Part shown: piece after piece, positions 1 to 7,412 of the stretch
How the letters are laid out: every line of letters begins with the position of its first letter
Position numbering within the stretch: position 1 is the first letter of the stretch
Source: CBFDCQ01 sp965603355
GTDB taxonomy: Bacteria > Hydrogenedentota > CAZGCA01 > CBFDCQ01
Assembly: GCA_965603355.1 (NCBI GenBank)
Contig: CBFDCQ010000028.1
Location: 1-37,899, forward strand
Direction: 5' to 3'
DNA: 37,899 nt
Notes under the pieces: generated by a model
The model's input: the letters and a program-made list of their open reading frames with translations, nothing else
What the model was told of the DNA's origin: nothing
The model's database searches: none
Program-made: the position numbers and the translations under genes

Positions 1-1555
1 ATAGTTCCAGTACCATCTTGACTTTTTCGTCGTCCGCGACTTCGCCGAACGGGGGTTCTGCCGATGGCGTCTCGCCGCTTTCCGGCGGGCGTGGAACCTC
101 GTCCGGCCGCTCAGGAGGCTGCGGCTCAGTCGGTTCCTTCTTGCTCAGTCGCGCGTGGAACGCCAGCTTTTTCCCGAAGATGCTTTCTATCTTCGTCTCA
201 ATCAAGCTTCGCGACGCTCTTTCTTTCAGGTTATCGACATAAAAACTCTTATCGGGACCGAATTCCACAACGAACTTGTTGTCCTCGATACCCACTGGTC
301 TGGCGCTCCTTAGAAACGAGCTGAGGGTCAGGCTCTCCTGCTCGACCTCATCCAACAGCCTGTCCCAAGGTCCGGCCACCGAGCCGCCGCCTTTGAGACG
401 CTCTTCCATGGCAGCCAGCTTCTCGAGAATGGCGTTCACGGACGTTTCGGTTCCCAGCTTGGTTGCGCTCATGAGGAACAGCTCAAGTGCGACGCGACCG
501 CTCGCAGTGTCGAGTCTCACGCCAGACTGGCCGCGAAACTGGGATGCAACTTCGGAGCTCCTCTCGACAAGCGACAGCAGCTCCGCGACCGTGAAACGTT
601 CAGCGAGAGACGCCAGCTTAGCGCGCTCGTCGGCGGGCATCGAAACGAGCTTCGCCGACCCGGTTACGTTGCTCACGAGCAGATGTCGGAAATAGTGTAC
701 GAGGTCGCGCGCAAACTGGCCCATGTCTTTTCCCGCCGCGACTATCTCCTCGACAATCTCGAGCTCTCTCGCTATGTTCCCGTCGCGCAACGCCGAACAC
801 AACTCGTGAAACACGCGCCAATCCACCAGCCCAAGTACCGCGTCAACGTCATCGTACGTTATCTTCGCGTCGCAGAAAGATATGAGCTGGTCCAAGATGC
901 TCTCGGCGTCCCTGAGGCTTCCTTCGGCGCTCTTGGCAACGGCAAGCAGGGCATCCTCTTCAAACTCCACGCCGTCTCCGCGACAGATCTGTTCGAGCCG
1001 CGCGACAATGTCCGGCTCGGAGATCTTACGGAAATCGAACCGCTGGCACCGCGATATGATTGTCGCGGGGATCTTGTGCACCTCGGTGGTCGCCAGAACG
1101 AATTTCGTGTGTGCCGGCGGTTCCTCGAGCGTTTTCAGCAAGGTATTGAACGCCTCTCCAGTCAACATGTGCACTTCATCGATTATGTAAACCTTGAACC
1201 GGCTCTTGATAGGAGCAAACCTGACGTTGTCGCGGAGCTCGCGCGCGTCCTCAACACCTCTGTTGGAAGCAGCATCGATCTCTATCACATCCATACTGTT
1301 CCCGGCGGCAATTTCGGTACAATTGGCGCACTTGTTGCACGGTTCCACCGCAGGACCTTTCTCGCAGTTCAACGCCTTGGCCAGGATGCGCGCCGTGCTC
1401 GTCTTGCCTATTCCGCGCGGGCCGACAAAAAGGTAGGCATGTGCCAGCCGGTCGGATTCGATGGCGCCTTTCAGAGTGGTCGTGATATGTGGCTGTCCGA
1501 CGAGATCGTCGAACGTCTTAGGTCGCCACCTGCGAGCGAGAACCACATAGGACAT
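1..1555 (-). CDS. dnaX: DNA polymerase III subunit gamma/tau (partial)
   Basis: Clamp-loader ATPase of the replicative polymerase. The frame is open from an ATG at 1555 to the left edge, so the C-terminus is missing; about 518 codons are visible. The N-terminus MSYVVLARRWRPKTFDDLVG is typical of the family. The Walker A motif GPRGIGKTS is near residue 45, followed by the zinc-binding cysteines (CEKGPAVEPCNKCANC) and the Walker B-like DEVHML, then clamp-loader domains II and III. A proline- and glutamate-rich linker begins near residue 480, as in tau. The SRP RNA lies just upstream on the same strand, an arrangement also known in Bacillus. No clear A-rich slippage site that would make a short gamma form is seen in the visible part. 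Confidence 0.97.
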   Translation of the reverse strand, partial: MSYVVLARRWRPKTFDDLVGQPHITTTLKGAIESDRLAHAYLFVGPRGIGKTSTARILAKALNCEKGPAVEPCNKCANCTEIAAGNSMDVIEIDAASNRGVEDARELRDNVRFAPIKSRFKVYIIDEVHMLTGEAFNTLLKTLEEPPAHTKFVLATTEVHKIPATIISRCQRFDFRKISEPDIVARLEQICRGDGVEFEEDALLAVAKSAEGSLRDAESILDQLISFCDAKITYDDVDAVLGLVDWRVFHELCSALRDGNIARELEIVEEIVAAGKDMGQFARDLVHYFRHLLVSNVTGSAKLVSMPADERAKLASLAERFTVAELLSLVERSSEVASQFRGQSGVRLDTASGRVALELFLMSATKLGTETSVNAILEKLAAMEERLKGGGSVAGPWDRLLDEVEQESLTLSSFLRSARPVGIEDNKFVVEFGPDKSFYVDNLKERASRSLIETKIESIFGKKLAFHARLSKKEPTEPQPPERPDEVPRPPESGETPSAEPPFGEVADDEKVKMVLEL

Positions 1556-1590
1556 GCGTAATCCGCCTCATTCACCACAAAACGATAAAA

Positions 1591-1864
1591 GGCTCGTGCC
1601 CCACATTCGATTCAGTTCCCCCAGCGGAGTTCCGGGTCGTTAACTCCTGCCAGGCGCACCTGCGGCACACGCAGAAACCGCCTACCGCTGCTTCCTTCCG
1701 GACCTGACGGGGTTTGGCAGACCCACGTTGCGCAGGACCCGACCATCAACGCCACGTGCCCGGTCCCTGACCTGAAAAAACGCGAACCTCAGTATGGGTA
1801 TTCGGCCTCGCTAAAGCGGATTGCGAGCTACAGGGCACCGCTGACTCCCCGCCTAGCACGAGCC
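1591..1864 (-). ncRNA. ffs: Signal recognition particle RNA, long form with Alu domain
   Basis: Read on the minus strand, the sequence holds the hallmark SRP core GTCAGGTCCGGAAGGAAGCA (the GGAAG tetraloop arm that binds Ffh) and the companion stretch GGTCCTGCGCAA. The 5' part carries GGCGGGGAGTCAGCGGTGCC and the segment around GCAATCCGCTTTAGCGAGG, which match the Alu domain of Bacillus-type scRNA. The ends pair: GGCTCGTGC at 1864-1856 with GCACGAGCC at 1599-1591, giving an RNA of about 274 nt. Runs of T follow the closing helix (TTTTATCGTTTT), so it may double as a terminator. The ends are inferred from this pairing; 5' processing from a precursor is likely because the promoter lies about 45 bases upstream. 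Confidence 0.96.
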
Positions 1865-1915
1865 ACTTCTTGCGCAATTATCCCCTTCGACGTTGAAGAG
1901 ATACCCTTTGCTCTC

Positions 1916-1944
1916 ATTATAGCAACGCACATACTCCCTGTCAA
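1916..1944 (-). promoter_or_regulatory. Consensus sigma-70 promoter for SRP RNA (and perhaps dnaX)
   Basis: On the minus strand a perfect TTGACA (-35, 1944-1939) and a perfect TATAAT (-10, 1921-1916) are separated by exactly 17 bases. Predicted transcription start is near 1909, leaving a leader of about 45 nt before the mature SRP RNA. A full-consensus promoter suits an abundant stable RNA. Confidence 0.88.
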
Positions 1945-1972
1945 CGCGCACCACTGACCTCGACGGGGCCTA

Positions 1973-2028
1973 CCCTCACCCCAACCCTCTCCCAGTGGGA
2001 GAGGGTGTCCCGTAGGGACAGGTGAGGG
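1973..2028. repeat. Nested palindromic repeat (three-stem cruciform)
   Basis: Outer arms CCCTCACC (1973-1980) and GGTGAGGG (2021-2028) enclose two internal hairpins: CCCTCTCCCA/TGGGAGAGGG (1985-2005) and TGTCCC/GGGACA (2006-2020). This looks like a dispersed REP-type intergenic element. It sits upstream of the SRP promoter and is part of a 310-base gene-free cluster of palindromes. Confidence 0.8.
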
Positions 2029-2075
2029 AGGAAAAGCGGACTTGCGCCCACCCTACCTGGAGATAGCCATGGTGG

Positions 2076-2095
2076 GGCAGACATTCCTGTCTGCC
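2076..2095. repeat. Palindromic repeat, GGCAGACA type
   Basis: GGCAGACA, a 4-base loop TTCC, then TGTCTGCC, preceded by GGTGG. The same arms recur at 4687-4706 with a different loop, so this is a dispersed family in this genome. Confidence 0.8.
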
Positions 2096-2101
2096 ACGTA
2101 G

Positions 2102-2122
2102 GGGCGGGTCTCAGACCCGCCC
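2102..2122. repeat. 21-base palindrome, GGGCGGGTCT type (copy 1)
   Basis: Perfect 10-base arms GGGCGGGTCT and AGACCCGCCC around a single C. The identical 21 bases recur at 2264-2284, and a decayed copy is found at 36543-36562. Confidence 0.85.
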
Positions 2123-2151
2123 GTGGAGAGTATCCTCCCGCCCATCACGTG

Positions 2152-2234
2152 CGTCATTCCCGCGAAAGCGGGAATCCAGAGAACATGAACAGGGCTCATC
2201 CTGAAGCGTGGATCCCCGCCTGCGCGGGGATGAC
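2152..2234. repeat. Paired hairpin repeat, CGTCATTCCCGC type
   Basis: Two hairpins, ATTCCCGC-GAAA-GCGGGAAT (2156-2175) and ATCCCCGC-CTGC-GCGGGGAT (2212-2231), face each other as an imperfect large inverted repeat with outer ends CGTCATTCC and GGGGATGACG. This type is common between genes in many environmental bacterial genomes. No protein-coding potential is seen. Confidence 0.82.
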
Positions 2235-2263
2235 GACAAGAATGGATCTCCAACCGGACATGC

Positions 2264-2284
2264 GGGCGGGTCTCAGACCCGCCC
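2264..2284. repeat. 21-base palindrome, GGGCGGGTCT type (copy 2)
   Basis: Exact copy of the palindrome at 2102-2122. It abuts the stop codon of the ABC permease (2285), so it could act as a transcript-end hairpin, although no T tract follows on the minus strand. Confidence 0.85.
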
Positions 2285-3547
2285 CTACTTATACCGTACC
2301 CAGCGTATGAGTTCACGCGGGGTTGGCGGTTTCCCGTACATGAGGACGCCTGTTCGGAAGATCTTGGCGGACGCCCACATGACCACCGGCACGGATACGA
2401 GAAGCAGCAGTATAGACGCGGCGATCTGGAACGGTGATAGATCCGGCAGCACTGCTATACGCAGGATCATCACCATCGGCGTCAGCGGCGGTATGAAGGA
2501 CAGAACAACCGCCAATGGTCCTTCAGGACGCTGCGCGATGAAGAACCACGCGACCATCGGCACAACCATCACCATCATGATAGGTCCCATCAGGGTCTGC
2601 GCGTCTCTCAGGGTGTTGCAGGCCGAACCGATAGCCGCAAGAATCGACGCCATCAGCAGGAAGCCCAGAACGTAGTATATGACGAAGTATCCCAGTATGC
2701 TGGGGCTAACTATGTCGCCAAAACCCCGGGAAACTGCCGCACCGTAAGCGGCGCCGGCCCATACGGCGATAACAGTGAGAGCTATCGCGGTCAGTCCCAC
2801 AATCTTGCCCGCCATGAGCTCGAACGGGCTCACTGCCGATAGGAGCACCTCCATCACACGCGAGTTTTTCTCCTCGATGACGCTCGTCAACATACCCTGG
2901 CTCGCACCGGAGACACCCATGAACATCAGGAACATAAAGAAGAACGGGGCCATGAGCACGGCGACTGTCTCGCGTTTCTTCTCGCCCTCTCCGCTCACGT
3001 CCACCTGCTCGACCTCCACCCCTCGGCGAAGCTCCTCGATCAGCTCCGGCGTAAGGTCGTGCAGCTCAACGCGCCTGTTGACCACCGCGTCGTAAACCAG
3101 CCGCTCGACCTCCCGGGCCAGCACGATATCCCTCACGTTCCTCGTGTTCGTATAGAAATGGCACGTTCCCTTGCCATCGAGCACGTCCTCGGCAATGACG
3201 AGGTACCCGTCAAGCTCGCCCTCGCGCACGTTTTCCTTCAGCTCGCTCATGCGCGCGTCTATGTCCGGCCCATCGATGTCGATTTGCCTGAGGATGATCT
3301 CCCGTTCCGCATGCGAGGCGTTATGCTTGTCAGAAACACGGCGCAACTCTTCGGCCACTTCATTCGAGAGGTCGGTCACAGCGATCTCTTTGGCTGGGCG
3401 CGGTCCCTCCAGACTCTTCCCCATACGGCCCATGAAGATCATCATGACTGCCACGAGGAGGGGCGTAAACAAGACGCTCACCAGGAACATCTTGGTCTTG
3501 ACGGTCTCCGCGTACTCTCTCTGGGCGACTCTGAGGATCCTACCCAT
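2285..3547 (-). CDS. ABC exporter permease, NatB-like
   Basis: Integral membrane permease of an ABC-2 type exporter with its ATPase encoded just upstream. The start is taken at the ATG at 3547 (MGRILRVAQREYAETVKTK), which overlaps the end of the ATPase gene by 8 bases; this gives 420 residues. One membrane helix near residues 22-40 is followed by an extracytoplasmic domain of about 160 residues, then five or six helices from about residue 200 to 400. The motif SVIEEKNSRVMEVLLSAVSP before the helix bundle is characteristic of NatB-type sodium/drug exporter permeases. The substrate cannot be read from sequence; Na+ extrusion is one possibility, given the Na+-type ATP synthase nearby. Confidence 0.9.
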   Translation of the reverse strand: MGRILRVAQREYAETVKTKMFLVSVLFTPLLVAVMMIFMGRMGKSLEGPRPAKEIAVTDLSNEVAEELRRVSDKHNASHAEREIILRQIDIDGPDIDARMSELKENVREGELDGYLVIAEDVLDGKGTCHFYTNTRNVRDIVLAREVERLVYDAVVNRRVELHDLTPELIEELRRGVEVEQVDVSGEGEKKRETVAVLMAPFFFMFLMFMGVSGASQGMLTSVIEEKNSRVMEVLLSAVSPFELMAGKIVGLTAIALTVIAVWAGAAYGAAVSRGFGDIVSPSILGYFVIYYVLGFLLMASILAAIGSACNTLRDAQTLMGPIMMVMVVPMVAWFFIAQRPEGPLAVVLSFIPPLTPMVMILRIAVLPDLSPFQIAASILLLLVSVPVVMWASAKIFRTGVLMYGKPPTPRELIRWVRYK

Positions 3548-4448
3548 TGTTTTCCCCCGCAAGATCGACAAATATCTCATGCAGCGACGGCACCTTCACC
3601 TCGAACGCATTCACACGTACCCGTCCGACCAGCTCCTGCAGCAACTCCTGTGAATCCGCACCCTCGTTGAGCACGATCTCCAGCCTACGCCCCGCGCGTG
3701 TCGCGGTTTTCACCATTGGGAGATCGGCGACGAAGCTCGCGCCGCCCTCCAGATCGACGCTCACCACGTCGGAATCGTATCGTGACCGAATCTGGTCAAG
3801 CGTGCCGTCGATGACTTTCTTCCCCTTGTTGATGAGGAGGATGAAATCGCACAACCTCTCAGCCTGATCCATCACGTGTGTCGAAAGGATGACGGTCCTG
3901 CCAGCATCCTTCATGCGCAGCATTATCCCCTTGAGCAGGTCGAGATTCACAGGGTCCAGACCGGCGAACGGCTCGTCAAGGATGAGAAGCTCCGGGTCGT
4001 TGATCGCCGTGGCCACGAACTGCAGCTTCTGCTGCATACCTCGCGAAAGGCCCTCCACTCTCTTGTCTATCCACTCCTCGAGACCTACCGCGTCGAGCCA
4101 TCTCGGGATCTCACGCGCGAGATCGTGTCTCCCCATCCCCTTGATCGCCCCTAGGTACGACAGGATCGTCCGGACCTTCATCTTCCGGTACAGTCCGCGC
4201 TCTTCAGGCATGTACCCCACCTTTTTCTTGAACTCCGCGCCCGAGCTGTCACCCAGGACATGGATCCGCCCGCTGTCCGGGTAGATTATGTCCATTATCA
4301 TCCGGAGAGTCGTGGTTTTACCCGCGCCGTTGGGTCCAAGGAAACCGTATATGCTCCCTGTCGGCACACGCACGCTCAAACCGTCGACCGCTCGCACAGT
4401 ACCGAACGATTTACTGACATTCTCTATGACTAGCGCGTCCATGTTCAT
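3540..4448 (-). CDS. ABC transporter ATPase, NatA-like
   Basis: Cytoplasmic ATPase partner of the permease that follows. It has 302 residues, with Walker A GPNGAGKTT near residue 40, a Q-loop region (GYMPEERGLY), signature LSRGMQQKL, Walker B LLILDEPFAGLDP and the switch histidine in STHVMDQ. A C-terminal domain of about 80 residues (from residue 225) is typical of NatA/DrrA-type subunits. The ATG at 4448 is followed two codons later by another ATG; either could be used. It is transcribed from the promoter at 4537-4565, and the permease start overlaps its stop, implying translational coupling. Confidence 0.93.
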   Translation of the reverse strand: MNMDALVIENVSKSFGTVRAVDGLSVRVPTGSIYGFLGPNGAGKTTTLRMIMDIIYPDSGRIHVLGDSSGAEFKKKVGYMPEERGLYRKMKVRTILSYLGAIKGMGRHDLAREIPRWLDAVGLEEWIDKRVEGLSRGMQQKLQFVATAINDPELLILDEPFAGLDPVNLDLLKGIMLRMKDAGRTVILSTHVMDQAERLCDFILLINKGKKVIDGTLDQIRSRYDSDVVSVDLEGGASFVADLPMVKTATRAGRRLEIVLNEGADSQELLQELVGRVRVNAFEVKVPSLHEIFVDLAGENNG

Positions 4449-4536
4449 TCATTTCCCGCTTGTTCGCAACCCCTCACCCGGCCACCGCGCGGCCGACACA
4501 CTCTTATTACATTACACCGACGGCAGCAGTTTATTC

Positions 4537-4565
4537 ATATTAGCAGCGTGCGTCATGGCTGTCAA
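4537..4565 (-). promoter_or_regulatory. Sigma-70 promoter of the NatAB-like operon
   Basis: Minus strand TTGACA (4565-4560), 17-base spacer, TAATAT (4542-4537). The ATPase start is about 80 bases downstream. The 326-base gap 4449-4774 otherwise holds only the two palindromes listed separately. Confidence 0.8.
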
Positions 4566-4632
4566 CGGAAGTTTCCGTCCGGGGCAGTTCGCGAACCGCC
4601 CTCCTGGAGACGGTTGCAACTGGTCCACGTGA

Positions 4633-4650
4633 CGTGGCGGGCACGCCACG
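4633..4650. repeat. Short palindrome
   Basis: CGTGGCG-GGCA-CGCCACG, a 7-base stem with a 4-base loop, in the gap between the flagellin and the ABC ATPase genes. Confidence 0.65.
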
Positions 4651-4686
4651 GCGCATTCGCGACGAGACGCCCGGTGGAGATGGTGG

Positions 4687-4706
4687 GGCAGACATACCTG
4701 TCTGCC
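4687..4706. repeat. Palindromic repeat, GGCAGACA type
   Basis: GGCAGACA-TACC-TGTCTGCC, the same arms as 2076-2095, again preceded by GGTGG. It lies 69 bases past the flagellin stop codon. Confidence 0.78.
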
Positions 4707-4774
4707 AATTGAGATCCGAATGGGATTATCCCCTCTCTGGCGAGATGGTACGCCCCAAAATCGGTGACGGAGCG

Positions 4775-5578
4775 CTACGACAAGAGGTTGATGACCGATC
4801 CCGGCATGATGTTCGCCTGGGCGAGCGCAGCAATGCCGCCGCTTTCGAGGATCTGGCCGCTGACCAGGTTCGTGACTTCCGCCGCGATGTTCGCATCCAT
4901 AATACGCGCACGTGCAGCGGCAAGGTTCTCGCCGGCGATTTCGCGCGTGGAGATTGCAGAACCTAGAGCGTTACCGGCCGCACCCAAACCCGCACGATTC
5001 TCGTTGACAGAACCTATGGCGGCGTCGATCTGCCCAAGAGCCGACGCGGCGCCCTCGGCAGTGCTCAAATCGACCGTATCAACGCCAAGCGCTTCGGCCG
5101 TGGCGGGCTGGAACTCGACCGCCAGACCGCTCCCGGTTCCGACCTCAACGGTAGCCACGCTGCCGTCCAGCGGGTTGATCCCGTTGAACTCGGTTCCTTC
5201 GGCAGTCGCGTCTATCTGCTCTACGATCTGCTGCGCTTCAGCGTTCAAGGCCGCCCGGTTCTCATCAGAAAGCGTGCCGCTGGAAGCCTGAAGCGCGAGC
5301 TCGCGCAACCGCTGGAGACCGCCGGTGGTCTCTCCGAGCGCGCCTTCCGCGGTCTGCGTGAGCGAGAGGGCATTCTGGATGTTGCCTGTCTCAGCTTGGG
5401 CGCCGATAATGTCCGCACGCAGCCCCTCAGCAATTGCAAGGCCGGCGGCATCATCGGCGGCACGGGTGATCTGCAATCCGGAGGCAAGCTTCCGCGTTGC
5501 ATCGTTTATTCGCAACGAAGAACTCTCGATCTGCCTTAAAATGAAGTTCTGATTGTCGTTGTTTATGCGTAAGCCCAT
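4775..5578 (-). CDS. Flagellin, short form
   Basis: Flagellar filament protein of 267 residues, exported by the flagellar type III system. The conserved N-terminal D0/D1 part is clear (MGLRINNDN; LASGLQITRAADDAAGLAIA at about 32-51; SLTQTAEGALGET), as is the C-terminal D1/D0 part (ARARIMDANIAAEVTNLVS, then LAQANIMPGSVINLLS). The middle is only about 60 residues, so the surface domains D2/D3 are essentially absent. AGGAG lies 8 bases before the ATG. It stands alone, with no other flagellar gene in the window and its own sigma-70-like promoter. Confidence 0.95.
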   Translation of the reverse strand: MGLRINNDNQNFILRQIESSSLRINDATRKLASGLQITRAADDAAGLAIAEGLRADIIGAQAETGNIQNALSLTQTAEGALGETTGGLQRLRELALQASSGTLSDENRAALNAEAQQIVEQIDATAEGTEFNGINPLDGSVATVEVGTGSGLAVEFQPATAEALGVDTVDLSTAEGAASALGQIDAAIGSVNENRAGLGAAGNALGSAISTREIAGENLAAARARIMDANIAAEVTNLVSGQILESGGIAALAQANIMPGSVINLLS

Positions 5579-5676
5579 TTCCGACTCCTTTCGGCTCCGC
5601 CCTGAGAAGCGGTCCGCTGCTCACGGTACCCCTGGTGCGACGTGCAGCCGATATTATTCCCCCCCTCGCATAATGT

Positions 5677-5705
5677 AGTATACCACAAGTTATTTTCAAT
5701 TGCAA
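5677..5705 (-). promoter_or_regulatory. Sigma-70 type promoter of flagellin
   Basis: Minus strand TTGCAA (5705-5700), 17-base spacer, TATACT (5682-5677); the flagellin ATG is about 95 bases further on. It is divergent from the plus-strand promoter at 5724-5753. The gap 5579-5945 holds these two promoters and nothing else I recognise. Confidence 0.68.
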
Positions 5706-5723
5706 GCCGGTAGCAATTAACCC

Positions 5724-5753
5724 TTGCATTCTGTTAGCTTTAGGTAGTATAAT
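5724..5753 (+). promoter_or_regulatory. Sigma-70 promoter upstream of the channel-like gene
   Basis: TTGCAT (5724-5729), 18-base spacer, perfect TATAAT (5748-5753). The channel gene begins about 190 bases downstream, leaving a long leader with no recognised element. Confidence 0.68.
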
Positions 5754-5945
5754 GCGCCGTCGGCTCTCAAGCCGATCTACCGCTGTCGGGGACGGAAATC
5801 GCATCCATACCGCTGGTCGTATGCAAGTGCGGGCACGAAATGAAGCTTCCGGGCGGAGTTATCTGAAACTACTTGCGCGAGTTAGGTTTGGAGTAAGCTG
5901 AATGCGCAGTCCGTGCGGCCCAGTGGAAAACAGGAGCGAACGACT

Positions 5946-7034
5946 ATGAAGCCAACGCCACGGCGCTTAGTTCGATTCATTCAGAAGCAGGTCATGCGCA
6001 GGCCAATAACGGCGGTCCTCTTCCTGCTTTCCGCTGTGTATCTGCTGGCCACCATACTCATTGCGGGCGCCGAAAAAATTGACTTCGGCCAGGCGACAAC
6101 AATGATTCTCCCCGCTTTCTTGGGCGAACTGGGGATTGTCGAGAGTAATTCTGGCATTACTCAGATCAGTTGTCTGGCTGCACTCGTTGTCAGCGTGGCG
6201 TTTCTTGCAATTGTCACAGCCAAGATCACGAGCAGCTTCATTGAGTTTATCAGGAGAGGAGGAAGTATCGTGAAGAAAGTCAAGCTGTCCGGTCACGTCA
6301 TAGTATGCGGCTGGAACGCCCAGGGCGATAACATCGTCGGCGAGCTATTGAACAGCAACACGCACACTGATCGAGGAATCGTAATCCTCGCGAACTGCGA
6401 GCGGCGGCCCGTGGAGGACGAACGGGTAGAGTTCGTGCAGGGAGACCCGACCCAGGACGAGGCTCTGATTAGGGCAGGCGTCAAGACAGCGGAGAGCGTC
6501 ATCGTACTCAGCGACCTCACCAGACGCGCCAATGAAGCCGACGCCGAGGCGTTGATGATTGTGCTGGCGGTCGAGTCCATCAACCGGGACGTTCACACCA
6601 GCGTGCAGATAATGAACTCCGCAAACCGCGTGCACCTGGAACGCGCGCATGCCGACGAGATCATCTGCATTGACCAGATGGGAGGCCATCTCGTCGTCTC
6701 TGCAACTCTGAACCACGGAGTATCGAGCGTCGTGAGGGAGCTGTTGACGTTCAACGCAGGCAGCGAGTTTTACCGATATGACAGACCTCTCTCCGACAAC
6801 ATGCTCGGAAAAGAGTTCTGCGAGATCGTCCATATGCTGGCCGAGCAACGCATATTGCTGTTGGGTTTCGAGACCGATGACTCGGAAGAACTGAGACGGA
6901 TGCTGACCGATGACGTGTTGCATTCAGCGGAACGCGGCGAGAGAGTGATTGTTGTAAATCCGCAGGCACAGTATAAGATCCGCCAAGGCGATGCTCTCTT
7001 CATAATCGCAGAGTCAGAGCCATCCAGACTGTAA
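5946..7034 (+). CDS. Ion-channel-like membrane protein with RCK (TrkA-N) domain
   Basis: Likely a ligand-gated cation channel of the two-helix plus RCK architecture. The ATG at 5946 is chosen because AGGAG lies 9 bases upstream; this gives 362 residues. Helices lie at about 20-41 and 74-98, with the pore region between (about 47-70), then a Rossmann domain starting HVIVCGWNAQGDNIVGELL (117-135) and a C-terminal RCK-C-like part ending VNPQAQYKIRQGDALFIIAE. The usual K+ filter TVGYGD is absent; the corresponding stretch reads TTMILPAFLGELGIV. Ion selectivity is therefore unknown. No partner gene is adjacent. Confidence 0.85.
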   Translation: MKPTPRRLVRFIQKQVMRRPITAVLFLLSAVYLLATILIAGAEKIDFGQATTMILPAFLGELGIVESNSGITQISCLAALVVSVAFLAIVTAKITSSFIEFIRRGGSIVKKVKLSGHVIVCGWNAQGDNIVGELLNSNTHTDRGIVILANCERRPVEDERVEFVQGDPTQDEALIRAGVKTAESVIVLSDLTRRANEADAEALMIVLAVESINRDVHTSVQIMNSANRVHLERAHADEIICIDQMGGHLVVSATLNHGVSSVVRELLTFNAGSEFYRYDRPLSDNMLGKEFCEIVHMLAEQRILLLGFETDDSEELRRMLTDDVLHSAERGERVIVVNPQAQYKIRQGDALFIIAESEPSRL

Positions 7035-7254
7035 GGCCACCCCGCCTCGGCGGTTGACTTAATCGGCCAGCCCAGATCGGACTCGACCGCCTCCTTCTGA
7101 CCAACGTGTTTTCCTCGACAAGTCGGGGCTGGAATTACGCTTGCCAACATCCCGAAGAGCCGGCCTGCGGACATGTAGACGGCTGCATTGCCTTGAGAGG
7201 ACGGCCCCAGCGGGCGAGGGAGTAAATTGAAGAGATGTCTGACGAGGGTGGCGG

Positions 7255-7284
7255 TTGCTTTTCACAGGCCGCTTGTGCTATAGT
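7255..7284 (+). promoter_or_regulatory. Sigma-70 promoter of the rpsB operon
   Basis: TTGCTT (7255-7260), 18-base spacer, TATAGT (7279-7284). Predicted start near 7291, leaving a leader of about 120 nt before rpsB. The stretch 7035-7254 shows nothing I recognise. Confidence 0.66.
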
Positions 7285-7333
7285 AAGCGGCGATCTACAA
7301 TTCACACGTTTCCTGCGGTATAACACGCCGAAT

Positions 7334-7370
7334 CCGGTCGGTGGTGCTCGCCCAGGCGAGTTCCGGCCGG
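7334..7370 (+). promoter_or_regulatory. Structured rpsB leader, candidate S2 autoregulatory site
   Basis: Within the leader, CCGGTCGG (7334-7341) pairs with CCGGCCGG (7363-7370) through 8 pairs including one G-U, and an inner hairpin CTCGC-CCAG-GCGAG (7347-7360) sits inside. Ribosomal protein S2 is known to control its own mRNA in other bacteria through a leader structure. That this hairpin does so here is inference. Confidence 0.45.
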
Positions 7371-7412
7371 AGGGGGAACGGAGGACTAACCAACAAATAT
7401 GGGAGGTACGGT

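Noticed and set aside
150..190. dnaX slippage site for a short gamma product
   Set aside because: Only five A followed by G are present (GGGAAAAAG on the minus strand), shorter than known slippery runs, and no stem or stop in the shifted frame was established.
1973..2284. CRISPR-like array
   Set aside because: The repeats are palindromes of different types with irregular spacing, no constant direct repeat and no cas genes in the window.
5646..5653. GCCGATAT as a sigma-28 -10 box near flagellin
   Set aside because: It is on the plus strand, pointing away from flagellin, and no TAAA-type -35 box lies at the right distance.
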